Origin: an uncultured Treponema sp.
GTDB lineage: Bacteria; Spirochaetota; Spirochaetia; Treponematales; Treponemataceae
Length of the DNA stretch: 64,000 bases
Direction of reading: 5' to 3'
NCBI GenBank assembly: GCA_946411505.1
Contig: CAMKEG010000007.1
Span: 62,001-126,000, forward strand
The translations under genes were made by a program, and so were the position numbers. Below are positions 39,500 through 47,835 of the stretch, in pieces (positions within the stretch are counted from its first letter, which is position 1; each line of letters begins with the position of its first letter). The notes under the pieces are model-generated. The model saw only the letters and a program-made list of their open reading frames with translations. It was not told the origin of the DNA and did not search any database.

Positions 39500-40911
39500 T
39501 TTATGACCGCCAGATTTTCTTTTCTAATCCAGCCGCCGTTTTCATTGTAGACGATGTAATACCAGTTTTGAACTTCTTCTTTTATAAGGACGCGGCTTCC
39601 TCCGCTTACGGCTGTCTTTGTCATCGCGGAGTCTTCAGGAACGGGGCATATTTCGCCGCCGACAATCACTCCGCGCCTTTGCATGACAGTGTTTGCGTCC
39701 AGCGCTGTTATAAAGATTGTCGCCAATGCCACAACGCCGACAAGGGCCGCCTCGAAACGTTTCTTTAACAACGCCAGAACAAGGGCCAGCGCCAGCAACG
39801 TTCCGTCAAGCCCAAGCAGCATGAGCAGAATTGTGGCTAGCGGCTCGTTTTCGGTGTTTTGCAGGCCGATTGCTTCTTCGGCCGCGATTCGTTCGGCGCG
39901 GATTTTGCTTGCGTTAAAGAAAGAGCGGCGCTCCATCGAGCGGAGTCTTGCCACTTCCGCGCAGTCAAAGGGGGAGACGATTTTCTTCTCGTTTTGTGTT
40001 TTGTCCGCCGCGTCTTCCGCCCAAGCGTAAGCGTAAACGGATTCGCTTTCGTCAGGAGCGGCGTTTTCGATTTTTTTGTCCTTGCCTTGGGACGTTATTG
40101 TCACAAGGCAGTCGGGCGTTGTCAAATAGACGGAGCGGCCAGAGTAGGCCACGGCCATCATTCTTATTTCCGGAAGGGAAGTGGGGCCGGCGGTGAACGG
40201 CGTCCATTCAAAGTCCGCGACCGGAACTTTTCTGGTTGAAAATTCTGAGGCGCGTTCAGAAATGCTTTCCATGTTGTAGCGCTTTGTTTCCCTAAAGAGC
40301 GAGTCCTTTGGAATGTTCCACGCAAACTGCTGCGCTTGAATCGCGTATTGCAAGTAAAGTGTGAAGCGGACTGTTTTGTCCTTTTCCAAAGTGATTGACG
40401 GATTTTTTTTGTTGTCTTCCCCCACAAGAGTTCCGTTGTCAAACATCAGCGTCAGGCGCGGAAGAATGGTCCTTGGATTTTCGTAAACCTCGACTTGCTT
40501 GAATTTTATTGAGTGGCGCCTGCCCTTTACATAAATTATCAGCGGAGGCATTTCCACAATTCCTGTCTTTCTAAAGGTGAACCACAGGTCGATTTCCGCG
40601 CCCATTCTTCCGTCCTCGGAAAGATAGTCGTTCTTTTTTGACGAGTTGAACACGACGCCTTCCGGGAAGTTAGGCAATTCTGTTTGGACGTCGTTGGGAA
40701 GCACCTGCGGAATTTTTAAGATGAATTGCGCTTCCTTGTTGGTGAAAAATATGTCGTCTTTTGGAACAATCGTCAATTGCTCCGCGTCGGTCCGCGAGAA
40801 GTATTGCTTTTGGTCCGTTTGAGAAAACAAATCGCCGGCGCAAAGAAGCGAGAGCGCCGCTAGTAGTCCAGCGCCGAATTGCTTTTTTCTTTTGTTTGCT
40901 TGTTTTTCCAT
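39496..40911 (-). CDS. BatD-like membrane protein with C-terminal SH3-like domain
   Basis: The 471-residue protein has an N-terminal signal (FGAGLLAALSLLCAGDLFS) and a long beta-rich extracytoplasmic region with FPEGVVFNS and FTFRKTGIVEMPPLIIYVKG, like the oxygen-tolerance domain of BatD. Two hydrophobic segments follow at about 358-398, and a terminal SH3b-like domain (RVLIKEEVQNWYYIVYNENG). The last is reminiscent of BatE. It probably works with BatA and BatB at the membrane. Its start lies 52 bases inside the upstream BatB/C gene and is preceded by GGGAG at 12 bases. Confidence 0.75.
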   Translation of the reverse strand: MEKQANKRKKQFGAGLLAALSLLCAGDLFSQTDQKQYFSRTDAEQLTIVPKDDIFFTNKEAQFILKIPQVLPNDVQTELPNFPEGVVFNSSKKNDYLSEDGRMGAEIDLWFTFRKTGIVEMPPLIIYVKGRRHSIKFKQVEVYENPRTILPRLTLMFDNGTLVGEDNKKNPSITLEKDKTVRFTLYLQYAIQAQQFAWNIPKDSLFRETKRYNMESISERASEFSTRKVPVADFEWTPFTAGPTSLPEIRMMAVAYSGRSVYLTTPDCLVTITSQGKDKKIENAAPDESESVYAYAWAEDAADKTQNEKKIVSPFDCAEVARLRSMERRSFFNASKIRAERIAAEEAIGLQNTENEPLATILLMLLGLDGTLLALALVLALLKKRFEAALVGVVALATIFITALDANTVMQRRGVIVGGEICPVPEDSAMTKTAVSGGSRVLIKEEVQNWYYIVYNENGGWIRKENLAVIK

Positions 40912-42485
40912 TGTTGTTGGTCTTTCTCCCGTATTCTATTAAAGACAGATTTTTGCAAGTCAGACTCTTCTTGCGAGACTTCGCCCGCGCCGTTAAGCTG
41001 TCTTTCGCTTTCGTGGGCGCGCTGGACTTGTTGGTTTCTGGAAAGCTCCAGGTTGACTTTTGCCCTTACATTTGCGGGGTCAACCATAAGCGCGCTTTTA
41101 AAAAGTTCCACGGCCTTTTGGTAGTTTCCTTCGCGCTGCGCGATTATTCCCGAATTGTAGAAAGAGGCGAATTTTATTTTTTCCGGCGCGTTTCCGGAAA
41201 GCGAGTTGATTTTTTCCATCGCGGCGTTGTTTTCGTTTTGCATCAAATATGTGGCGGAAAGGCCGTAGAGCGCGTATTGCTTTATCAACTCGTTGCCGTT
41301 GTTTTCCGCGTCCGTCAGGCATTGGGAAAACCCAGCGATGGCCTCCGTGTAATCCTTTTGGTTCCAGTTCCAAACGGCGCCCAAAATCTTTTTTGACTCG
41401 TTGAATTCGTTTGAGCACGACACAAAGCTTGACGCGATTATGGAGACCGCGACCGCTTCCTTGAATCCCATTATCGAAAATTCGCTGGCAAAAAAACTTA
41501 GCGCGAACAAAATTATTGCAAGCGTTATGAAAAGTTTGTGGCGGTCAATCGGCTGGACTTCGTACGCAAGAGCGGCGGCGCTTTCTCCGTCCGACTCGTT
41601 CAAGGAGGCCAAAACTTTTCTGGCCGACCCGATTTCCGTGGCGTCAACAAATTTTGCCGACGCGCCTTTTAGAAACCTGAATCCTTGTCCGCCCAAATTT
41701 TTTTTGTTGGCCTCGTTGACCGCTTCCTTAATTTTGCTTGAGCGCAAGGCGGTTCTTACAGGAGTCTTTCCGTCTCCGGCGATGATTTCAACTTCGCGTT
41801 CCTCGCCAAAGCCGATTATCACTACGCTGGCTCCTTTTCTTAAAGCCGAGTTCAAAGAGCTTTGCAACGACGAGTCGGTTTCCTCGCCGTCGGTGAAAAA
41901 CCAAATTATCGGGGATTTTGAAATTGTCCGTGGAAAAGACTTTAGCGCCGCGTTGATTCCGTTGCCCAAGGCGCTTCCTGCGGAAGTCATCATTTTTGGC
42001 GAAAGGTTTTTCAGCAAGGACTGGATTGACTCTTTGTCTTCCGTAAGTGGAACCGCAATCGCGCCGTCGCCCTTTGCGATTATGGCGCTTGTCGGAATTC
42101 CGTCCATCTTTTCCATCAATTGGGAGGCGTAGGCGGCCGCCGCTTCCATGCGGGTCAGCTTGTTGGGGCAGTCGCGGGCGGTCATGCTGTAAGAAATGTC
42201 AAAGACAAGGGCTACGGCGCTTCCGTTTTTTTGGACTGGCGTGGACACTGTTCCCCAAGAAAAGCCCGCCAAGGCAAAAACCAACATGCACCAAGCGGCG
42301 GAGCGCAAAAAAATTCTGGTGATTATTCTTTTTCTTATGTTCTTAAATTCTTGCGAGCTTCTTCGCTTGTTGCTTCTGTAAAGCGCCATGAATGTCTTTT
42401 TATAAATGAAGGCGCAGTAAAGCAGCGTGGGAACCAAAAGAAGGATGCCGTACAAGGCCCAAGGCCGCTCAATGGAAAAATTCAT
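40860..42485 (-). CDS. BatB-BatC fusion: VWA protein with C-terminal TPR region
   Basis: The 541-residue protein has two N-terminal membrane segments (about 10-28 and 58-78) and a von Willebrand A domain with the MIDAS motif DISYS (96-100). After the VWA domain comes a third segment (LFITLAIILFALSFFASEF). A TPR region (about 350-480) and a charged Gln/Lys tail follow. The TPR part resembles BatC, normally a separate gene. At the joint the sequence MGFKEAVAVSIIASSFVSC looks like a complete lipoprotein signal with its Cys, as if a BatC-type lipoprotein gene had been fused in frame. It overlaps BatA by 4 bases. Confidence 0.82.
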   Translation of the reverse strand: MNFSIERPWALYGILLLVPTLLYCAFIYKKTFMALYRSNKRRSSQEFKNIRKRIITRIFLRSAAWCMLVFALAGFSWGTVSTPVQKNGSAVALVFDISYSMTARDCPNKLTRMEAAAAYASQLMEKMDGIPTSAIIAKGDGAIAVPLTEDKESIQSLLKNLSPKMMTSAGSALGNGINAALKSFPRTISKSPIIWFFTDGEETDSSLQSSLNSALRKGASVVIIGFGEEREVEIIAGDGKTPVRTALRSSKIKEAVNEANKKNLGGQGFRFLKGASAKFVDATEIGSARKVLASLNESDGESAAALAYEVQPIDRHKLFITLAIILFALSFFASEFSIMGFKEAVAVSIIASSFVSCSNEFNESKKILGAVWNWNQKDYTEAIAGFSQCLTDAENNGNELIKQYALYGLSATYLMQNENNAAMEKINSLSGNAPEKIKFASFYNSGIIAQREGNYQKAVELFKSALMVDPANVRAKVNLELSRNQQVQRAHESERQLNGAGEVSQEESDLQKSVFNRIREKDQQQWKNKQTKEKSNSALDY

Positions 42486-43486
42486 ACAAACTCCTTAAGC
42501 AAGAGTCTTCGTATCAGCCACGAGAGAGCGGCGGCAAGAACGGCCGCAAAAAGAAACTCGTCGTAATATTGGCTGTTGACATTTCTCAAATAATAATTTT
42601 GCGCCACGGCTTGCCGTTTTATGATGGCGGCCAAGGCTACGGAAAACGCTTGCAAGTTTTCGACGCCGTAGTAGCGGCCGCCGGAGCCCAGCGCCAATTT
42701 TTCCAAGGGCGCGCTGTCAAAGGACGAGTCAAGGTAACCTGTGTATTCTTTGCCGGTGTAAGGGTCTTTGTAGTCAAGGGGAACGGAACCTCGCGTTCCG
42801 ATTCCGACGGCGTAAATTGTTATTCCGTTTTCGGAGGCAAGGCGCGCGGCCGTTTCGGGGTGAATTTCTCCGGCGTTGTTTTCTCCGTCCGTTATCAAAA
42901 TTATGCATTTGCTGGGCGCCTTTGATGAAACCAAGTGGAAAATCGCGCAGCTCAATCCGGCTCCAATCGCCGTTCCTTCGCCAAGCTCGCCAAGGTTTAA
43001 TGAAAGAAGGCGGCTCTTGAAAACTTCCAAGTCGGATGTCGGCGGCACCAAAAGCGCGGCCTCGTTTCCCATCGCCACAAGGCCGTATTCCGCTCCCGAA
43101 TTGTTTTGAATCAATGTCTGGGCCGCTTGCTTGGCGGCGTCAATTCTAAGCATTCCGCCGATGTCGCGGGCCGCCATGGAAGGGCTTGAGTCGATTACAA
43201 AAACGATGTCGGTTCCTCGGGTTGTGTAAACGCGCTCTTGCCTGTGGACGACCGGGTCCGCAAAAGCGATGACGACCAGCAAAAAGGCTGTGAGCGCGAG
43301 GGCCGTTGAGAGCGCCGACGCAAACTTTAAAAGCTTGTCGTTCCAAGAAAACACATAGCCGTTCCAATCCGCGAATGTTATCGGAAAGCTTATGCGCTGC
43401 AACAATCTTGTCTTTCTAAAAACATAGAAAATTGGAATCGCCAGCAAAAGAAAAAAGGCGGCTGGATTCATAAAACTAAAGGACAC
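42482..43486 (-). CDS. BatA-type VWA-domain membrane protein
   Basis: The 334-residue protein has a short N-terminal membrane segment, a second near residues 58-78, and a VWA domain with MIDAS DSSPS (99-103). SSKAPSKCIILITDGENNAG and AVGIGTRGSVPLDYKDP follow, and it ends in a further hydrophobic helix. BatA works with BatB in aerotolerance and envelope-stress functions in Bacteroides and Leptospira-type operons; the exact mechanism is not established. It overlaps the upstream and downstream genes by 11 and 4 bases. Confidence 0.88.
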   Translation of the reverse strand: MSFSFMNPAAFFLLLAIPIFYVFRKTRLLQRISFPITFADWNGYVFSWNDKLLKFASALSTALALTAFLLVVIAFADPVVHRQERVYTTRGTDIVFVIDSSPSMAARDIGGMLRIDAAKQAAQTLIQNNSGAEYGLVAMGNEAALLVPPTSDLEVFKSRLLSLNLGELGEGTAIGAGLSCAIFHLVSSKAPSKCIILITDGENNAGEIHPETAARLASENGITIYAVGIGTRGSVPLDYKDPYTGKEYTGYLDSSFDSAPLEKLALGSGGRYYGVENLQAFSVALAAIIKRQAVAQNYYLRNVNSQYYDEFLFAAVLAAALSWLIRRLLLKEFV

Positions 43487-44540
43487 TCAATTCCTCCTCC
43501 GATTCGCCGTCGCTTTCAAAAATGGCAATCGCCTTCAACACCATGTCGGTCAATGATTTTCTTTCGCTCGCCGCCAGTTTTGCCTGGTGCTCGGCGGGCG
43601 GATATAATTGGGATTCAATTGAGCCGTGCGCGTATCTGATGTAGTCCGTCCTTATGAACATTGAGGTAAGGTCTTCGACGCTGTTGTCTATCACGTGCGG
43701 AATTTCTCCCAAGCAAATTTTTTGGAAGGCGTTCCTTATTCCGCGCGCCGAGGCTGACGCGAATGGGTAGTCAAACCTAAAGGCAAGGTAAGTGCGCGTG
43801 ATGTTTTGCAGGGCGGCGCAAAATTCAATGTCGCCCGCCTTTTTGTTTTTAAGAAGCTTCTTTATCTTTTTTATCGCGACGGCGGAATTGCGCCTGTAGG
43901 CCCGCATGATTTTAAAATGCTTGTACCAGCGCCTTATGTCTCCAAACTTTATCAAGGCCCTTAAAAGCAGCGCGAATATGACGATGGCAAAAAGCGCTAT
44001 CGCGAAAATCACGTAAGTGGTTCCGGGAATGATGAAGGGCGGCGCCGGCGGCTGCATCTCCCGCAAATTTGTTTTTTCCACGATTGACATTATTTCTATC
44101 GGGTCAAACAAGATTGAGTAGGAAATGTTTTTGTTCTTGTCCCTTTCGTTCAATCCTAGCGCCGAGAACAAGTCGAATGGCGGAAACTCTATTACGCCGG
44201 CTCTCCAAGGAATGAAGTGGACGCTGATGACGTATTCCATGTCGTTCCTGGAAAAGTAAGCCTTTTTTAGCGTCAGCGCGTCGTTCAGCTTTTTAAATGG
44301 AAGTTTTGAAATGTCGATTTCCTTTTCCATCACCAAGTCGGCGTTTGGAAAAAAGTCGACGGCGCTTCTAAATGAGTAGCGCAATTCCGCCTCGTCGCCT
44401 ACAAAAACTTCGAGCGGAATCAGGCTCTGCGAAAGTTCGGAAGCGTTGTCGGAAACATTCTCCGAAACGCTTTGCGCGAAGGCCGCCGCAAGGAAAATGA
44501 GCGCGAGCGTTGAAAGAATTTTTTTGGGCGGCTTTTTCAT
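43476..44540 (-). CDS. Bat-operon envelope protein, unknown
   Basis: The ATG at 44540 overlaps the DUF58 stop and gives 354 residues. It has an N-terminal signal (ILSTLALIFLAAAFAQS), a beta-rich domain (PLEVFVGDEAELRYSFRS, then FIPWRAGVIEFPPFDLFSAL), one transmembrane helix (about 180-205, TTYVIFAIALFAIVIFALLL), and a cytoplasmic C-terminal half rich in helices. The position between DUF58 and BatA in these operons is often filled by a DUF4381 or BatD-like protein; it may be a partner of that type. The first half resembles the BatD extracytoplasmic domain more than any enzyme. Confidence 0.65.
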   Translation of the reverse strand: MKKPPKKILSTLALIFLAAAFAQSVSENVSDNASELSQSLIPLEVFVGDEAELRYSFRSAVDFFPNADLVMEKEIDISKLPFKKLNDALTLKKAYFSRNDMEYVISVHFIPWRAGVIEFPPFDLFSALGLNERDKNKNISYSILFDPIEIMSIVEKTNLREMQPPAPPFIIPGTTYVIFAIALFAIVIFALLLRALIKFGDIRRWYKHFKIMRAYRRNSAVAIKKIKKLLKNKKAGDIEFCAALQNITRTYLAFRFDYPFASASARGIRNAFQKICLGEIPHVIDNSVEDLTSMFIRTDYIRYAHGSIESQLYPPAEHQAKLAASERKSLTDMVLKAIAIFESDGESEEELSVL

Positions 44541-45439
44541 CTGATTTCCCTCTGCGAAAAGAAATTTAAAAGCGCGCTCATTGAATCTTCGCTTGTTGAA
44601 ACCATCAACGGAATGCCGCCCCTTCGCAAGACGATGTCCAGCCATCTTTTGCTTCTCATGGCGGCGTCCTCGCGCCATTCGCTTTTGAAAGTTTTTGACA
44701 TTGTGGGGAAGAGGCGGAGAATTCCGCTTTCTGGATCGCGCGCCAATATCGAGCCGGTTTCCGGAAGCGAGGAGTCAACGCTGTCCGTCACTCGCACCGC
44801 CACAACGTCATGGCGCGCGGCTAGATGCGCGAAAGCGTCTTCCCAACCGCCGGCCCTAAAGTCTGACAGGACAAAAACCAAGGAGCGCTTGCGCAAAAGT
44901 TTTCCCGCGGCGTTGATGGAAGCCGCCAGTGCCGTTCCTCTGGACCTTTGCGGCATCTCGTCCATGCGGGAAAGCAAGAGCAAAGTTTGTTCCGGCGAGT
45001 TTTTTGGCTGTACGGCAAATTCTATTTGTCCGGAAAACAGCGCCGCGCCCACCGGATTGGAATTTCGTTCCGCGCTCAAAGTCAACAGGGCGGCGATTTC
45101 CGTCGCGCTTTCCAAGCGGGTTTTGCTTTTTGAGCCTTCTTGCATTGAAACGGAACGGTCGACGATTAAGAAAATTTGCAGCTCGCGCTCCTCGTCGAAC
45201 ATTTTTACAAACGGGCGCGCGCTTCTGGCGGTGACGTTCCAGTCAATCGTCCTTACGTCGTCTCCGCGCAAGTATTCGCGCACGCCGGCAAATTCAATTC
45301 CTTGGCCTCGGTACAATGAACGGAAGGCTCCGTTTTGCATCGCGGAAGCGAGAGACTTTGTGGTTATTCTAAGCAGCGCCGCGCGCCTCATCAAGGAGTC
45401 GCGGTCCGAAATTAAATTCTCCGCCATTCTTAAGTCCAA
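44537..45439 (-). CDS. DUF58/VWA-like protein of the MoxR operon
   Basis: The 300-residue protein starts LRITTKSLASAMQNGAFRSL and shows GQGIEFAGVREYLRGDDVRT, DWNVTARSARPFVKMFDEE and FLIVDRSVSM, the ordered DUF58 blocks. No transmembrane segment is seen. DUF58 proteins are thought to be substrates or partners of the MoxR ATPase and link it to VWA membrane proteins. It begins 6 bases after moxR. Confidence 0.9.
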   Translation of the reverse strand: MDLRMAENLISDRDSLMRRAALLRITTKSLASAMQNGAFRSLYRGQGIEFAGVREYLRGDDVRTIDWNVTARSARPFVKMFDEERELQIFLIVDRSVSMQEGSKSKTRLESATEIAALLTLSAERNSNPVGAALFSGQIEFAVQPKNSPEQTLLLLSRMDEMPQRSRGTALAASINAAGKLLRKRSLVFVLSDFRAGGWEDAFAHLAARHDVVAVRVTDSVDSSLPETGSILARDPESGILRLFPTMSKTFKSEWREDAAMRSKRWLDIVLRRGGIPLMVSTSEDSMSALLNFFSQREIR

Positions 45440-45445
45440 GAGCCG

Positions 45446-46438
45446 TTACGGAAGGGGAGTCAATTCCAAGATTTTTTCGATGATGTCGTCCGCGCTGACG
45501 TTGGAGGCGGCCGCCTCGTATGACAAAACCATTCTGTGGCGCAAAACATTTTTTGCCACGGCCTTGATGTCGTCGGGCAAGACAAAGGAGCGGCCGCTGA
45601 ACAAGGCTTGGACTTTTGCGCATTGAAGCAGGGCTATGCCCGCGCGCGGCGAGGCTCCGTAGCTTATGTATTTTGAGATGTCGCTTTTTCCGCCCGCGAA
45701 GGAATTTGTGGGGCGGGTCACGTTGACTATCGAAACGATGTACTCGACGATTTTGTCGTCGCACACGATTCTGTCCAAAAGGCTTCTGCATTTTCGCAAG
45801 GCTTGCGGGCTGAAAACTTTGTTTACGGGAACCGAGGCCGCGCTTCCGCAAGTTTTTACGATTTCAACTTCTTCGGACGCCGTTGGATACGGAACGACAA
45901 TCTTCATCAAAAAGCGGTCCAATTCGGCTTCCGGCAAATTGTAAGTTCCTTCCTGCTCAATCGGGTTTTGCGTGGCCAACACAAAGAAGGGGTCGGGCAG
46001 CTTGTGGCTTGTGTCGCCGATTGTCACTTGGCGCTCGGCCATCGCCTCAAGCAAGGCGCTCTGAACCTTTGCCGGAGCGCGGTTGATTTCGTCGGCGAAG
46101 ACCACGTTGGTGAAAACCGGTCCCTTATGGACGCTGAAGCGGCCGGAATTTTGCTCGTAAATCAAAGTTCCTGTAAGGTCCGCCGGAAGCAAGTCCGGAG
46201 TGAATTGAATGCGCTTGAAGTCCAAGCCGGAGATTTCCGCGAAAGTTCGCACCGCCAAAGTTTTGGCCAGTCCCGGAACGCCTTCAAGCAAGACATGGCC
46301 GCCTGCCACCATGGCCATCAAGATTCCCTCGATTACTTGGCTTTGTCCAACCAAGCGCTTGGCGGCCTCCTCCCTGCAGCTTTCCGCAATCGCGCGGCAT
46401 TCCTTCAAATCATCTTCGCTGATTTCAATTTTTTCCAT
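45446..46438 (-). CDS. moxR: MoxR-type AAA+ ATPase
   Basis: The 330-residue chaperone-type ATPase has Walker A LLEGVPGLAKT (residues 50-60), RIQFTPDLLPADLTGTLIYE, NVVFADEINRAPAKVQSALL (Walker B), FVLATQNPIEQEGTYNLPEA and ELDRFLMKIVV (sensor and arginine finger region). It is the first gene of a seven-gene coupled operon (MoxR, DUF58, unknown, BatA, BatB/C, BatD-like, Smr). CTGGAG stands 9 bases before the ATG. The operon is divergent from the aminotransferase gene. Confidence 0.95.
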   Translation of the reverse strand: MEKIEISEDDLKECRAIAESCREEAAKRLVGQSQVIEGILMAMVAGGHVLLEGVPGLAKTLAVRTFAEISGLDFKRIQFTPDLLPADLTGTLIYEQNSGRFSVHKGPVFTNVVFADEINRAPAKVQSALLEAMAERQVTIGDTSHKLPDPFFVLATQNPIEQEGTYNLPEAELDRFLMKIVVPYPTASEEVEIVKTCGSAASVPVNKVFSPQALRKCRSLLDRIVCDDKIVEYIVSIVNVTRPTNSFAGGKSDISKYISYGASPRAGIALLQCAKVQALFSGRSFVLPDDIKAVAKNVLRHRMVLSYEAAASNVSADDIIEKILELTPLP

Positions 46439-46470
46439 AATAATAACTCCAGTTCTTCGGCATAGAAAAA

Positions 46471-46486
46471 TGAATATTTATTCATA
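46471..46486. promoter_or_regulatory. Inverted repeat between moxR and aminotransferase
   Basis: ATGAATA-TT-TATTCAT (46471..46486) is a perfect 7-bp inverted repeat with a 2-base centre, about 33 bases upstream of moxR and 19 bases upstream of the -35 box of the divergent gene. It may be an operator. No protein that would bind it can be named. Confidence 0.45.
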
Positions 46487-46504
46487 CTTTTTGCATACTT
46501 ATTC

Positions 46505-46534
46505 TTGACATTCATGCCGCGTTTAGCGTATTAT
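46505..46534 (+). promoter_or_regulatory. Promoter of the aminotransferase gene, predicted leaderless
   Basis: A consensus TTGACA (46505..46510), an 18-base spacer and TATTAT (46529..46534) are followed after 8 bases by the ATG at 46543. There is no Shine-Dalgarno. Confidence 0.75.
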
Positions 46535-46542
46535 ATTATACT

Positions 46543-47835
46543 ATGTTGAATCCATTAGCGCAAGAATTAAATGAGGTTTTAAGGGATACAAGCGCGTATT
46601 CTTTGTTTTCGGATTTTGGCGAGCGAATTTACTTTCCCAACGGAATCATCGCTCAAAGCGGAGAGGCCAAGAAGTTTGGCTACGCCGCCAACGGAACGAT
46701 TGGAACGACAATCATTGACGGACGCCCCGCGATGCTTGACGCGATTCACAGGCACGTTCCCGAGTTCTCAAGCTCCTCTTTGGTAGGCTACGCTCCTACG
46801 GCCGGAAACCCCGATTTGCGCGAAGCTTGGCGGCAGGACATGATAAGAAAAAATCCTTCCCTTGAGCCGAAGGAATTTTCGCAGCCGGTTTTGGTTCCGG
46901 GCTTGACGGCCGGAATCTCTTATGTGGCCGACTTGTTCTTGGATTCAACAAAGCCGCTTTTGGCCGCCGACCCTTCTTGGGACAATTACGCCTTGATAGC
47001 CGAAGCGCGCCGCAACGCGCCATTCCATCAGTTTAGGATGTTCTCCGGCGGAAACTTTGACTTTGACTCTTTTGAAAGCGCCCTTAGAAAGGAATGCGAG
47101 TCCGGCAGCGCCCGCCTTTTGCTCAACTTTCCGCAAAATCCGTCCGGCTATTCGCCGACACGCGACGAGGCTAAAAAAATCGTCGCGCTTCTTAAGGAAC
47201 TTGCGGAAAGCGGAAAGAAAATTCTTGCCATCAGCGACGACGCCTACTTTGGATTGAACTACGAGGACTCCATCGAGCCCCAATCGCTTTTTGCCTACAC
47301 TTGCGACTTGCACCCCAACATTCTCGCCGTAAAAATCGACGGACCTACAAAAGAGGATTTTGTCTGGGGCTTCCGCGCCGGCTTTGTAACCTTTGGCTGC
47401 AAGGGCTTCACAAAAGAGCAGTATCAGGCGCTTGTCACAAAGTTGATGGGAACAATCCGCTCCTCCGTGAGCTGCTCGTCAACTCCGCCGCAGTCCTTCT
47501 TGCTTAAGGCGATGACGGACGAGTCGGAGGAATTTGAGGAGCAAAAGATTGAATACCGCGCCGTTTTGGAAGAGCGCTACGGAAAAGTCCGCGCCTTTGT
47601 GAACAGCCACAGCTCAAAAGTGGTGGAGCCGCTTCCTTTCAACTCCGGCTATTTCATGAGCTTTGAGGTGAAAGGCAAGGACGCCGAGGAATTGCGAAAA
47701 AAGCTTTTGCATGAATACGGAATCGGAACGGTTTCCATCGACAGCCATACTTTGCGCGTCGCCTTCAGTTCCCTTGAGGCGGAGCAAATTGACGAAGTTT
47801 ATGCGACGATTTACAAAGCGGCAGATGAAATGTAA
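46543..47835 (+). CDS. Class I/II PLP-dependent aminotransferase
   Basis: The 430-residue protein has the fold-type I pattern: YAPTAGNPDLREAW, ILLLNFPQNP-type strand ending in NPSGYSP, ILAISDDAYFGL with the Asp that binds the PLP nitrogen, and KIDGPTKEDFVWGFRAGFV with the Lys that forms the Schiff base and the Arg of the substrate carboxylate. Specificity (aspartate, branched-chain or aromatic) cannot be fixed by eye. The gene overlaps the start of the following solute-binding lipoprotein gene by 11 bases. The mRNA is predicted to be leaderless. Confidence 0.88.
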   Translation: MLNPLAQELNEVLRDTSAYSLFSDFGERIYFPNGIIAQSGEAKKFGYAANGTIGTTIIDGRPAMLDAIHRHVPEFSSSSLVGYAPTAGNPDLREAWRQDMIRKNPSLEPKEFSQPVLVPGLTAGISYVADLFLDSTKPLLAADPSWDNYALIAEARRNAPFHQFRMFSGGNFDFDSFESALRKECESGSARLLLNFPQNPSGYSPTRDEAKKIVALLKELAESGKKILAISDDAYFGLNYEDSIEPQSLFAYTCDLHPNILAVKIDGPTKEDFVWGFRAGFVTFGCKGFTKEQYQALVTKLMGTIRSSVSCSSTPPQSFLLKAMTDESEEFEEQKIEYRAVLEERYGKVRAFVNSHSSKVVEPLPFNSGYFMSFEVKGKDAEELRKKLLHEYGIGTVSIDSHTLRVAFSSLEAEQIDEVYATIYKAADEM

